From Chara braunii (Eukaryota > Streptophyta > Charophyceae > Charales > Characeae), in contig BFEA01000881.1 in the NCBI GenBank assembly GCA_003427395.1, forward strand, positions 32,971 through 63,068: DNA of 30,098 nucleotides, given 5' to 3'. The notes beneath the pieces are model-generated. The model was not told where the DNA came from, made no database searches, and saw only the letters and a program-made list of their open reading frames with translations. A program made the translations under genes and the position numbers. Positions 1 through 8,889 of this stretch are shown piece by piece (the stretch's first letter is position 1; each line of letters starts with the position of its first letter).

Positions 1-411
1 ATGCCTCTGGATCTCGCCTGGTCTGTTCCAGGACCTGAGGTCCGTCTCCCGATCTGCGTCACTCATCTCACTTTCCCCTCCCGAGTCTCTGTCCTCGTGG
101 ACCTGTTCCAGGTCCGCTGTGTCCATCGAGGTCTCAGTCTCGTGGTAAGCCACCGTTATCCGTAGCCTTGCCGTCTCGCCGTCCCGTCTACAACGTCTCT
201 CCGCTCGGTCTCTCGCCTCCGAAATCGCGTCCTGCAGCTTCGGGTTAGTCCGCATCTCTCCCTCTCTTGCTGCCTCCACGTTGATCTTCAGTAGCACTTC
301 GTCTCCACCGTCGTAATTGAGTATGACGGCAATCCAGGGCCCTTCCCCGGACACGGGCTTCCAACGGGCCTGGTGGTACCAGTACCCGGGCCTGTACCCA
401 TGCAATGCCAT
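1..411 (-). CDS. Partial open frame, start present, runs off left edge
   Basis: An uninterrupted minus-strand frame of 137 codons starts at the ATG at 411-409 and is still open at base 1, so the 3' end lies outside the window. The product starts MALHGYRPGYWYHQARWKP, has a hydrophobic WIAVIL stretch near residues 26-31, and becomes strongly charged after residue 45 (E/R/D-rich, coiled-coil-like around residues 48-80, acidic near 100-125). I do not recognise a family. Codon-like composition and orientation match the retroelement ORFs to the right, so it may be the first ORF of another element whose LTR is the 412-3129 region, or an extra 3' ORF of element A. A weak resemblance of residues 24-47 to the start of the accessory ORFs at 11693-13015 is only suggestive. 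Confidence 0.45.
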   Translation of the reverse strand, partial: MALHGYRPGYWYHQARWKPVSGEGPWIAVILNYDGGDEVLLKINVEAAREGEMRTNPKLQDAISEARDRAERRCRRDGETARLRITVAYHETETSMDTADLEQVHEDRDSGGESEMSDADRETDLRSWNRPGEIQRH

Positions 412-1749
412 AGTCACTCGAAATAGCCAAGAACTTAATCTCTAGGCGCTCGCACAAAGACAGCCCCTTACAGGCCCCGGAGCTCCGCCCTTTCTCTTGT
501 CTCAGACCCCCAGCGCTAGTGCAGCGGAAATACTCTGCGACTAGTGTGCGTACAACTAAACTCTTCTCTGTTTTATAGGTCGTAACCCTGTGTTCTAAAC
601 GAGAGCCCCGAGTACTTTTCGGACTTCAGCACTCTAATTCCTATAACTCCTATATTTAATAATTTAAAACAACTTCACAAAAAAAAAAAATACGAGACGC
701 CAACGGTCAAACTCATCTCTGCAGGCTAGACACAGTGGTTCCATAACGAATTAATGACGGATCTCCGTTCCTCTTCAAAATGTGTTGCCCGACTACTTAT
801 ACCGGGTGCCCATGTCCGATGGTAAGGAGGGGGCCTATGACCTCCCATAATGGGGGGTGATAAGCCTCCTACCGATGCGGCCGCGGGTCGCCCCTCTTTT
901 GGGGTTCTACCACGCGCCGCCTAAACGGACCTCCCAACCATGGGCGCAAGAACGACAGGCCTGGTCAGTCTGGGCCACAGACTGCGGCCGCGTTCAAGAT
1001 TCGAACCATTTGGTTTCCCGCGAAGCGACGAAAGGGGAAAAATCAGAAGAAACACTCAGCAGTCGTGAAAAAGGGAAAACTCTAAATAATAATAATAACT
1101 ANAATAGGAGGTGGACAGCCGCCGCTGGACTACTCCGGACAAAGGCAACGGCTCTGATCCGCGTGCCGATCAGGCGTTCCATTCTCTTTTCTTCTACTTC
1201 CATTTTCTCATTCTCCCTTTACCCCCTTAACGTGGCTACTGGGGTTTAGTGCACAACTAAAATATCCGCACGGGTCCCTATCACGTCTGCACCTGCCCCA
1301 GATCATGACCCTGGACCAAGCAGCCCCTTAACTCGAGCAGGCCAAACTATCCGACAGTGACCGCGGCTAGGGAACTAGACCGCCGGCCAGCCCCAAATTA
1401 AAGCACGAGCTTAGAGCTTCCCATAGACTTGTCTGTTGATTTTTTTTCTTTTTATTTTTCTTTTCCCATATTTTCTCTTTCTTTCTTATTTCCTTTTCTT
1501 TGGTCCTTTTCAACAACAGTATCTATCGCACGCACCTAACCCATAACCTAGTTAGAAGGCGTTCGGTGCGCAATAGAAAAGACAGAACCATCTTGTCTAC
1601 TTCCGCGTCCCAGGGCGAACCCGGCGGCTACCACGGCCACGGGCCGGTAGTGCTCTGCTGTACAGCAGGGCGCCGAGCCGCAAAGAGTTGTAGAAGGACC
1701 CGGTACCACGCAAGGACCCGGTACACGGAGGTGGGCCGGTACTTCTGGC

Positions 1750-2230
1750 CCTCCGACAGCGTGCGCAGGTCGTCACCACGTCCCGATCCAGTAGCGCGCA
1801 GATGTGCACACGTGCCCGGGTCCTCCCCGCATCCCGACTAAGTTCCGTGCAGATGTGCGCGTGTGCCCAAGTCCTCCCTGCATCCCGATCAAGTCGCGCG
1901 GGGGTGTGTGCGCGTGCGCAGGTCCTCCCCGCGTCCTGATCCACTCGCGCGCTGGTGCGCGTGCATGCGCATGTCCTCCCCATGTCTCGATGTAATCGCG
2001 TGCAGGTGCGCGCCCGTGCGCAGGCCCTCCCCGCGCCTGTTCCAGCCGTGCGCTAGTGCTCGAGTGCGCGCAGGTCTTCCCCACATTCCGACTCAGTTGC
2101 GTGCAGATGTGCGCACGTGCGCAGGTCCTACCCGCGTCCCGACTCAGTTGCGTGCAGATGTGCGCGTGTGCGCAGGTCCTCCCCACGTCCCGATTCAATC
2201 GCGCGGGGGTGTGCACACGCGCCCAGGTGT
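1750..2230. repeat. 51-bp GC-rich minisatellite, about 9 copies
   Basis: The motif CGCAGGTCCTCCCCGCGTCC, with variants, recurs at about 1764, 1816, 1866, 1917, 1968, 2020, 2068, 2119 and 2171, a spacing of 48-52 bp. Because 51 is a multiple of three, the array keeps frames open on both strands and creates spurious 100-180-codon ORFs of 17-residue repeats. Copies are diverged, with substitutions and short indels. It lies inside the LTR-like region, where tandem repeats are common. Confidence 0.85.
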
Positions 2231-2461
2231 GGTGCGAGCGTGGATGCGTGTGCGAACTCCCTGCTCATGCCCTCCTCCTTACCACTTGCCTTCGTCGTGC
2301 GTTCCTTCTCCAAGCCGCTCCCCACCTAGTGCGCGTGAGTATCCCCCCTCCAAAGTCTCCCGAATTTCTCTTGTGCGCCTGCACGTGCGCCCGTCTCGAG
2401 CTCCTCTAGTGCGCCCATAGGTACGCAAGTCGGAAGTGTCCCGCCTTTGAGCCCGGTTGGG

Positions 2462-2469
2462 CTTATATA
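2462..2469 (-). promoter_or_regulatory. TATA box candidate in LTR-like region
   Basis: On the minus strand the sequence reads AAGTATATAAGCCC, a strong TATA-box match in a GC-rich neighbourhood. It points leftward, the same direction as all retroelement ORFs here, and sits about 660 bp inside the candidate LTR start at 3129. Function is inferred from position only. Confidence 0.4.
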
Positions 2470-2539
2470 CTTTGCTGGCCTTTCCCTAGGAATGCGTCAG
2501 CCTCTTTGTGTGCTCCGGGGCTGCCGACAAGTTGCAGCG

Positions 2540-2735
2540 CCCCGGTACCGTGGCTTCTCCAAGCCTGTACCCGGGCCTGTTTGGGCTCCCGAAAGGTTTC
2601 CAGCGAAGGGGCCCCTTTTGTCGGGTACCGAGCCTTTTGCAGCACCCTGGTACCAGGCCTTCTCCCGAACCTAGGTCCGGGTTTGTCTTTCCGTGGCCCC
2701 CACATGAGGGGTACCAGGCCTTTTAGAATTTCGCA
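2540..2735. repeat. Short degenerate tandem repeat, period about 80-90 bp
   Basis: A block around GCAGCrCCCyGGTACC followed by a GGCTTCTCC-like segment occurs near 2537 and 2640, and a third partial copy (GGGTACCAGGCCTTT) near 2709. Similarity is clear by eye but not high. It lies between the TATA box and the polypurine tract, in the expected U3 part of the candidate LTR. Confidence 0.5.
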
Positions 2736-3130
2736 GGCCGAACCCCGGAATTAATAATTCTATGACCCTTTTTCCCGCCTTCGGCCCGCAGGTCTCCTTA
2801 GGCCTTTTCATAGGGCCGCGCGCCCAGGCCTCAAGCCTTCTTCGTTCTCGTCCGTCTTCCATAAGTTCCGATCTCCCTCTGTAGTAGCCGCTCCTTCGTA
2901 TCTTGGCAATGATAAGTCTCAATAGTGCGCACAAGAAGGGCGCTCACCCAGAACTCAGGGATCCGCTTCTTCTCGACGCCTCAGTCTCGACTCTTGTCAC
3001 GTGAATTTGATACCGTATCCTTTGGTGTCGGTAGTGATCCCGCCAGATAAACTGATCAAGTCCAGTCCCTAGCAAGTGTTACCCTCAAGGAAGTAAAGGG
3101 CGATGTAAGGCTGGAGCCGCCCGATAACAG

Positions 3131-3143
3131 CCCCCCCCCAATT
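3131..3143 (-). promoter_or_regulatory. Polypurine tract candidate (plus-strand primer of element A)
   Basis: The minus strand reads AATTGGGGGGGGG, then one C, then TGTTATCGG. An all-purine run immediately before a TG dinucleotide just past the end of pol is the expected position of a retrotransposon polypurine tract and 3' LTR start. The last pol-frame stop is at 3237-3239, about 100 bp upstream. Without a matching 5' LTR copy the assignment stays tentative. Confidence 0.45.
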
Positions 3144-3236
3144 CTCGACGTCCCCGGCGAGCCATCTCGGTATATCAAGGGAAAAGAGAAGGATACGTTG
3201 ACTCCTAATCTCTACTAATCAACCCCAAGATTGTCC

Positions 3237-4157
3237 CTACTGCTTTCGTCGGGTCCTCCGCTTCTTTTTCTTGTCCCGCTTCTTCTTCCTCATCATCCTA
3301 CCGACTCCTAATAGTTTCTTGTTCTTTCGTCGCCTCTCCTTGTCGTGGCGTTCATCCCCATCTTCGCCTACTGCTACCCCGCCTTTAATAACCTTGCATT
3401 TCCTCTCTCACCTTAACGTGGCCGACTCTAAGACCTTTCGTTTCATTTGTCTTTTGTTTTTTATCCGTCTGCTTCTGACACGTAAGACTTTGTTCCCTCT
3501 CCTTTTTGTAGCCCTTATTGAAGATTCTCCTTTCTCATAAGTGGACGGCTTAAGTCCCTTCATAGGCCCTATCGAGGGCTCTTTTGAAGATTCCACCGGT
3601 TTCTTTTCAATCTTCCCCTTTCCCTTGTCTTTCTTCATAACCGGGTGAACCTGCCCCCGCTCTTGAAATACTTTTAGACGTGCTCCAGACACTGGTTTCG
3701 TCAATCTAGCTCCATCCAACTCCTCAAGTAGGTAAGCCCCACCGTCCAATCTCTTAGTCACGCGGTAGGGTTTCATCTATTTGTTTGCTAATTTCCCTGT
3801 CCACGTCCTCTCCAAAGCAGAATCGTGGAGTAAGACTAGGCTCCCAGTGGATATTCCTTCCTACCTAACTCGAAGGTTTTTGTCCCACCTTTCCTTCTCC
3901 TTTCCCCTTTGGGTTTTCAGTTTTTCTATAGCGTCCAGGGTGTTATTCTCAAGTGTCTCAGCTATTTGCCTAACCCTGACGCGTAATAGTTGCTCTCTAG
4001 TCGACACCTCTTCCCAGTCAATCTTCGTCAAAGAGTCCATATGAAATTCTATAGGTAAAGGGCATTGCCTTCCGAACCATAAATTGTAGGGAGGGTACCC
4101 CATGGTGGATCGAACAGTAACATTATCTGCCCAAACCGCAAATCTCAGGAATTTCGG
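3237..4157 (-). pseudogene. Integrase C-terminal region and basic tail, element A ORF2
   Basis: This is the same frame as the RNase H-integrase segment to its right, separated from it by TGA at 4158-4160. It contains the post-catalytic integrase region (MGYPPYNLWFGRQCPLPIEF at about 4103, then a coiled segment ending KERWDKNLRVR) and, after TAG at 3861-3863, a segment with LVLLHDSALERTW. After TAG at 3777-3779 comes MKPYRVTKRLDGGAYLLEEL, the SH3-like fold typical of gypsy integrase C-termini. A lysine/arginine-rich tail continues past TGA at 3408-3410 to TAG at 3237-3239. No chromodomain is visible. No frameshift is needed, so decay here is by nonsense changes alone. Confidence 0.85.
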
Positions 4158-5501
4158 TCACTTCTTCTCCCTTTTCTCGCACCATTTGACGAGCGCGTTT
4201 AGTAGAGATTGGTGCCCTCTTTCAACAGGGGCATTAATCTGAGGGTGGTATGCCGAGGTTAGTGACACTCGGATACCTACCCTCTGGAGCAAGTCCTGGA
4301 CTTCTTTAGCCATGAACTTTGCCCCCCTGTCCATGACGATCTTCCCGACACACCCATATCCAGTGATATATTCTGTCAAACACTCACTAACGGCTCTTCC
4401 TGTTTTCTGACGCAGAGCCCATGCTTCTACAAATCCAATAAGGTCGTCCCTGATATTCATAATATAGTTCATTCCTCCTTCACCTTTGGGCATTTTGACT
4501 AAGTCCACGTTAACTTTTTGCCCTACCGCGGTCGGATAGGAAGGGAACAACGGTTCCTTGTACAAATTGTACTTAACGACGACTCTTTTTTGGCATTTCA
4601 CGCATGTCTGGCAGTAGGACTCGACGCCCCTATATAAGCCATCCCACCAGTAAAGATTCCTGACCTTCTCAAAAGTACCTTTCACCCCTCTATGCCCTCC
4701 AACGATCCCATCATGAAGCTCCGCCATTATTTCTTTCTCTTCGCCCTCATCGCAGACGACTCTCATTGGCATACCGCTGTTACGCGGTCTCTTAAAGAGG
4801 TGGCCTGCCCTGAGACAATATTGCTGAGCTTCTTTCCTAAGTTGAACATTGACCTCAATCTCCCCTATGAGGTACTTCCCTATTTGGTAGTACTTACCGG
4901 TATAGAGGTTCTCTAAGAACAGAGCGGCGCCACTAGTATTAGGTTCCATCCTTAAGAAGCCTATCTCCATCCGTAGAAACTTATCAACCCCTCCGGGTGA
5001 CCCTAGGTCCCCTTCTTCCAACGTGATCCGCGACAGCCCATCCGCTACCGAGTTCTTAGCCCCAGATATCCGCTCAACAACATAATCGAACATCCTTATG
5101 TGCATGAGCCACCTATTAATCGTAGGGTCTGTTAAAGAAAAATATTTTTGTAATACATCGGCTACTGCCGTAGGATCAACCCGCAGCACGAATCTCGGCC
5201 CATAAATATAATGTCGGAAGACATTCAAGCAATGCAGCACTCCGAGAACCTCTTTCTTGAATTGTGAATAATTCCTTTCGGTGGTGTTTAGAGTCTTACT
5301 TTTGAATCTGAGAGGTCTTTCCTTACCATCAGGGTCCTTTTGAGCCAAGACTCTGCCAACGGAGGCTGGCCCTGCGTCAGTACATACTACGAACGGTCGT
5401 TTCTCTTCGTCCTCGAAATAAGGAACTCCTAGGACTTGACTTCCTTCCTTAAACTCGTCCTTCAATACTTTTATTGCACTCTCTTGGTCATTCGTCCACT
5501 T
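4158..5501 (-). pseudogene. RNase H and integrase (HHCC, DD35E) of element A ORF2
   Basis: A continuous 447-codon stretch between TGA at 5502-5504 and TGA at 4158-4160, with no good ATG of its own because it is an internal part of a polyprotein. Numbering from the lysine-aspartate at 5462, RNase H spans about residues 20-145 (TDAG with D30, KKEVL with E72, VADGLSR with D142). The integrase zinc-binding domain follows (H251, H258, C285, C288), then the catalytic core with D321, D379 (MDRG) and E415 (VERGH). D379 and E415 are separated by 35 residues, the canonical DD35E spacing. All catalytic residues survive, so this is the best-preserved part of the element. The enzymes would degrade the RNA strand and join cDNA to the genome. 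Confidence 0.93.
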
Positions 5502-5927
5502 TCACTTTATCCCTTTACGCAGTAACCTCCTTAATGGCTCTGCCTTTTCAGCGTACCCTTTTATGAAATTATTCCAGAACCCGACAACTCCTAAAAACTG
5601 GCGTATATCGGTAATATGTCGAAACGGAATAAGCCAGTTCATAAGTGTTTCCAGCTTTGCCGGGTCTGGTCGTCTGCCGTCTTTGTCACAGATATAGCGT
5701 ACTATCTTTATGGAGGATACCGCCCACCTACTTTTGGTCTCACTCACTGTGAGATTCGCGTCTTCTAACTTCTCTAACACCTTCTTAATGTCCGCAGCGT
5801 GGGTTGCGATGAACTTCCTCACTCCATGCGTCACCTCAGTTTCATCATTCTCGTACGGGTCTTTGATTGGGAAGTCATCTAGGAACACTTCCACCACATT
5901 TCCACCCAGCGTCATTCCACGGCACAT
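5502..5927 (-). pseudogene. Reverse transcriptase palm (FLDD) to connection, element A
   Basis: The frame contains VEVFLDDFPIKD, where FLDD takes the place of the YxDD catalytic motif of reverse transcriptase. It continues through the thumb/connection with DGRRPDPAKLETLMNW and IRQFLGVVGFWNNFIKGYAE, typical of Ty3/gypsy RT C-termini, and stops at TGA 5502-5504, where related proteins have a tryptophan context. The fingers and first half of the palm that should precede FLDD are absent: upstream sequence jumps directly to the RT N-terminal linker near 5900. The apparent ATG at 5927 is an artefact of that junction. Confidence 0.9.
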
Positions 5928-6215
5928 GTGGAACCATATAGATCATTGCCGGTTTAGCATACTGTGGGTCTATTCGCCCTCTCTCCGTGTCAGAGAAGGT
6001 CACCGCCTTGTCGCATGCTCTTAGTGCCTTTATTATCAGTTCTCTCTCCTCCTTGGTTATGTTTTTATCCCCTATGTCCATTCATTTCAAGCGCTCGTCT
6101 CTCTACCCCTCTGTGGCTTTTCGTTCCTTGATCATCTGAGTTATTTCTTCCTCAGTGATCCCGATCTCTCCTGTCCTGTCACGGCTAACCGCAACTGGCT
6201 TAACTTTTCGAGCTA
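5875..6215 (-). pseudogene. RT N-terminal linker, element A ORF2, ends at deletion junction
   Basis: The minus strand encodes KRYKTVARKVKPVAVSR near 6215, then EEEITQMIKERKATEG, a TAG, RDERLK, a TGA, and MDIGDKNITKEERELIIKAL. It continues with ERGRIDPQYAKPAMIYMVPH and VPWND, the usual lead-in to the RT fingers in gypsy polyproteins. At about 5897-5905 this frame abruptly meets the FLDD-containing segment in another frame. Both sides are recognisable but the RT fingers and first palm motifs are missing. Confidence 0.8.
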
Positions 6216-6572
6216 CGGTTTTGTATCTTTTCCCCTCGCCGTGTGGGAGAATTCTTCCAAAAAAGACAGGTTTATGCATCCACCAAACTCTTCATCCTCG
6301 CTTTCGTTTGGATAAACAACCCCATCTACCACATATTTGCCTTTCACTTCTTCAACCTCAATCCTCTTCTCTTTTATTTTATGGGGCCCTAAGGTTAGTT
6401 CCTCCGGGACTATTTGACAACTCCGTGTCATTAGATAGTCTATACTCTGCAGGAAAATTTTGTGTCGTTTATCAAATTTATTTACGGTCTTCGGTGTAAC
6501 CCTGCTCCCGTCAGGCCTATCTGGTGACTGTTTGACTTCCGTCCCGCTTATTGTCGGTGGTGACGTTAACAT
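6213..6572 (-). pseudogene. Protease-RT linker, element A ORF2
   Basis: A 119-codon frame overlapping the end of the protease in another phase. It holds DRPDGSRVTPKTVNKFDKRH, then an EEVKGKYVVDGVVYPNESED segment and an acidic stretch. No catalytic motif is seen. The repeated phrase (K)RDGSQTVTR / DRPDGSRVTP across the phase change suggests a small insertion or local duplication near 6520-6540. The nominal ATG is unlikely to be a true start. Confidence 0.65.
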
Positions 6573-6878
6573 GTGTCAGCCATGTCATCCCAATGATTAG
6601 CTGTGATGAACAATGTTCCACCGTGAAGACTGGCACGGTGTTCTCGACTTCAGCAACTATGACCTTGGCCTTATGGCACACCCCAAGTGTCGGCTGCCTC
6701 AACTTGTTGGCTGAACCATAGTCATAGCGACACTCCTATCCACTTCTAGCCCAAACTTTCGCGCTACCTTGTCTTCACAGACGGTGAACTCGAAACCGCC
6801 ATCCACTATTGCCTCCACCCTAACCCCATTTATGGTGGCGTCTAACTTCCCACTACCAAGGACGTAAAAGTACTCGCC
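6517..6878 (-). pseudogene. Retropepsin-like aspartic protease, element A ORF2
   Basis: Downstream of a TAG at 6879-6881 the minus strand reads GEYFYVLGSGKLDATINGVR, then VEAIVDGGFEFTVCEDKVAR, then GLEVDRSVAMTMVQPT. A one-base phase change leads into RQPTLGVCHKAKVIVAEVEN and SSQLIIGMTWL. The overall pattern (a hydrophobic strand into D-x-G, later IIGMTWL near the C-terminus) is that of retroviral-type aspartic proteases. The catalytic triad is D-G-G (codons at 6803-6795) rather than the usual D-S/T-G. The enzyme would process Gag-Pol; this copy is interrupted by a stop and a frameshift. Confidence 0.78.
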
Positions 6879-7359
6879 CTAGCCTCCAATGGATTCCTCT
6901 CCCCCCTTTTTCTCAACTATCAAGGCAAAGGTTTTTGCCTCCGTCTTTGGATCCCCAGAGATCGCCGTCTCTGCCAGTGGTACCTTAGCTTTCTTCATCA
7001 TCCCTATCAATTCATCTCTCGCCGGCCCACAACCGGCTATAAATTCCTTGAGGGTAATAGGGATGGGCATGTCTATTACCCTTCTCAAAGGCTCCCTCAG
7101 GTCGACCTCGTCCAACAAGCTTTTTAGCTGGAACTTTTTGGCCGCTCTCTTCCTAGAGGACTGAGGTGACTTGGGCGACTCTACTTGCTCATCCGTCATC
7201 GGCTGATCCGGGTCTTCTTTCGTCCTGCTACTCGATTCTTCCACCCTTTGGATGCATATGTAAGCCTCGCTATCGCTCGTTGTTTCTTCAAACTTAATGG
7301 AGGAAACGCCTCATCCTTGGACTCTCCGACGGTTCACCTAACTCGTCTTCAAAAGTCAC
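6879..7359 (-). pseudogene. Acidic linker between zinc knuckle and protease, element A ORF2
   Basis: After the TGA ending the zinc-knuckle segment (7360-7362) the sequence continues VTFEDELGEPSES in phase, then a phase change gives FEETTSDSEAYICIQRVEES. An open frame to 6879 follows, including KRAAKKFQLKSLLDEVDL, then IPITLKEFIAGCGPARDEL and a segment ending EESIGG. The LKEFIAG…ARDEL pattern is a common pre-protease segment in gypsy polyproteins of this type. No enzymatic motif is present. Confidence 0.65.
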
Positions 7360-7746
7360 TCAGGAAACTTTTGTCCCCGTCAGCACCTGTGCCTGTTTAC
7401 CCTTCGCTTCATTCATTCTCCTCCTTCGAATATCCACATTGATTTTCACCGAGGGTAAGAAGGGCACAGATTTCCCTTCATCAACCCTCATCACATACTC
7501 CCTATCATCTAATGCGATGATACCTTTCTTTAGCGCATCTAGCATTGTCTGACAGTTCCTCTTCCTATGGTCCTCGTCTCCACAGTACATACATGCCTTA
7601 TCATTCCAGGTCCGTCTCGGACTGGGATCTCCTTTCTCTCGGCCCTCCGGTAGCGGAGCGGCCCGAATGGGAGGTTCCTCCTTTTTCTGGCTATTATTTT
7701 GCAGCTTTTCCATCGCTGCTTTTAAGGTTTCTATCTCCTTTGCCAT
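7360..7746 (-). pseudogene. Second zinc knuckle (nucleocapsid-like), element A ORF2
   Basis: A 128-codon frame with an N-terminal coiled coil (MAKEIETLKAAMEKLQNN), a basic/proline linker, and the CCHC knuckle CMYCGDEDHRKRNC, spaced C-x2-C-x4-H-x4-C. Downstream is LDDREYVMRVDEGKSVPFLP, a conserved-looking stretch. It joins the second gag module after a frameshift at the A-run near 7748 and ends at TGA 7360-7362. CCHC knuckles bind RNA genomes during packaging. This is the second such knuckle in the element; the first is at about 9920-9970. Confidence 0.85.
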
Positions 7747-8880
7747 TTTTTCCCCTCATCTTTTTGTTTCCTAGCTTTTATCTCGTCCCTAGGCTTCCAC
7801 CTGCTATCTTTGGTGTTGGACCATTTGGACGCCATCGTTCCTCTTCCAATCTCCTCGGCTTCCCCTCCTCCATTCGCCATCGCCCCTTGTGGATTCCCCT
7901 TTTCTAGGCGAATTTGTATTGGTATCTTTACCTTTGCCCTTAGGCCTCCTATCTTCAGATTGAAGCCTTCCTCCACCTTTTCCCGTCGCCACTCCTTTCC
8001 CCAGATTATCGAGAACTTTCAGGATATGAGCCTTTGCACTTTGCCTCTCCATGTCGTGGGCCAAGGCCCTAACTTGACCAAACGTCACACCCTTAGAGGG
8101 AAGGTCCCGCACAATTGTCTCTTGCTTCTCCTGTGGTAAGGATCCTAGGAATATCCCGCACCTTTCTAGTTCTCTCATGAATCCCCCTTCCACCAGTGGA
8201 TTAAAGGCCTTCTCGTATCTCCTCGCAAACGCTACCAGACTCTCCTCTTCTTCTTTCTTCATCTCCTTCATGTCTTTTACCGAGTAAGGGATCTCGTAAC
8301 AAGCAAAAATCCTGGTAACCCTCTCCCTGAATGTCAACCACCTACCATCGTCTGCAATGACGCTTCTCAATTCTCTGTCTATTTTCGGTGTTGTGTGGCG
8401 GAGAAAATCCGCGATCGTCTCTTGGTCAGCCCATTCGCCCCTTATCCCAATAACCTCCCAATCATCCAGAAATTTGGAGACGTTCTTCCCTGTGAAAATC
8501 GTTTGGATTCCGGTCAATGCTGGCGGTTGGTACACAAACCCAAAGAAGGGGGGCACATAAGACCCTGAGGCGTTTGCCATAGTGTAAGAACTTCTCCTGT
8601 AAGGCTCCCCAAGAGCCTCTCGCCACGAGTCCTTGATTCCAGGGTCAGAGAACCTTGTCGTTCTAGGCCTGGTGAAAACCTTCTTCCTCCAACTTTCCCC
8701 TTTTACAGGTCGCCCTTCTAGTTCCTTTGCCCGAGCTTCCAATTCTCTTAGAGCCTTTCTAAGCTCTTCTGCGTCGCTAATGTTGTCCACACCCATTCTC
8801 CTTTCAGGACTATTCGTTCTTGACTCTTGCGTTTTTACGTCGGCCCCTAGCGAAGTCAAATAAGCTCCCTCGGCATCCAT
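7731..8880 (-). pseudogene. ORF2 start: second gag capsid-like module, element A
   Basis: The ATG at 8880 begins a 358-codon frame (MDAEGAYLTSLGADVKTQES…) lying 9 nt after the TAA that closes ORF1. Residues about 40-65 form a coiled coil. From about residue 125 a retrotransposon Gag capsid-like fold is recognisable: IFTGKNVSKFLDDWEVIGIR, IDRELR, a W-x2-F pattern, then FARRYEKAFNPLVEGGFMRE and FLGSLPQEKQETIV. The C-terminus is basic and low-complexity. The frame stops at 7804, but a one-base shift continues it (SKWSNTKDSRWKPRD, to 7731) towards the zinc knuckle. A gag module at the head of the pol ORF, when a complete gag ORF precedes it, is unusual. Confidence 0.85.
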
Positions 8881-8889
8881 GCTTCTCCC

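Larger units (their letters stand above)
412..3129 (-). repeat. LTR-like non-coding region (candidate LTR, minus orientation)
   Basis: No credible gene lies here. The right border directly follows a polypurine tract when read on the minus strand, and the sequence there starts TGTTATCGG, as an LTR beginning with TG would. A TATA box (TATATAAG, 2462-2469) sits about 660 bp inside, a plausible U3 promoter firing leftward towards the open frame at 411. The interior holds a GC-rich minisatellite and an A12 run near 680. I found no primer-binding site at the left end and no sequence matching the LTR at 14034, so the LTR reading is inference. Long overlapping frames at 1597-2420 come from the minisatellite. 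One ambiguous base (n) lies at 1102. Confidence 0.4.

Noticed and set aside
996-1007. B-box-like GGTTCGAATCT on the minus strand
   Set aside because: The match is 10 of 11, but no acceptable A box, acceptor stem or T-run accompanies it.
857-1249. 130-codon plus-strand frame
   Set aside because: It contains an ambiguous base and an AAT run, has no recognisable motif, and lies against the direction of all surrounding element features.
1597-2420. Several overlapping 65-185-codon frames on both strands
   Set aside because: All arise from the 51-bp minisatellite, whose length is a multiple of three. They are open in many phases at once and have no recognisable domain.
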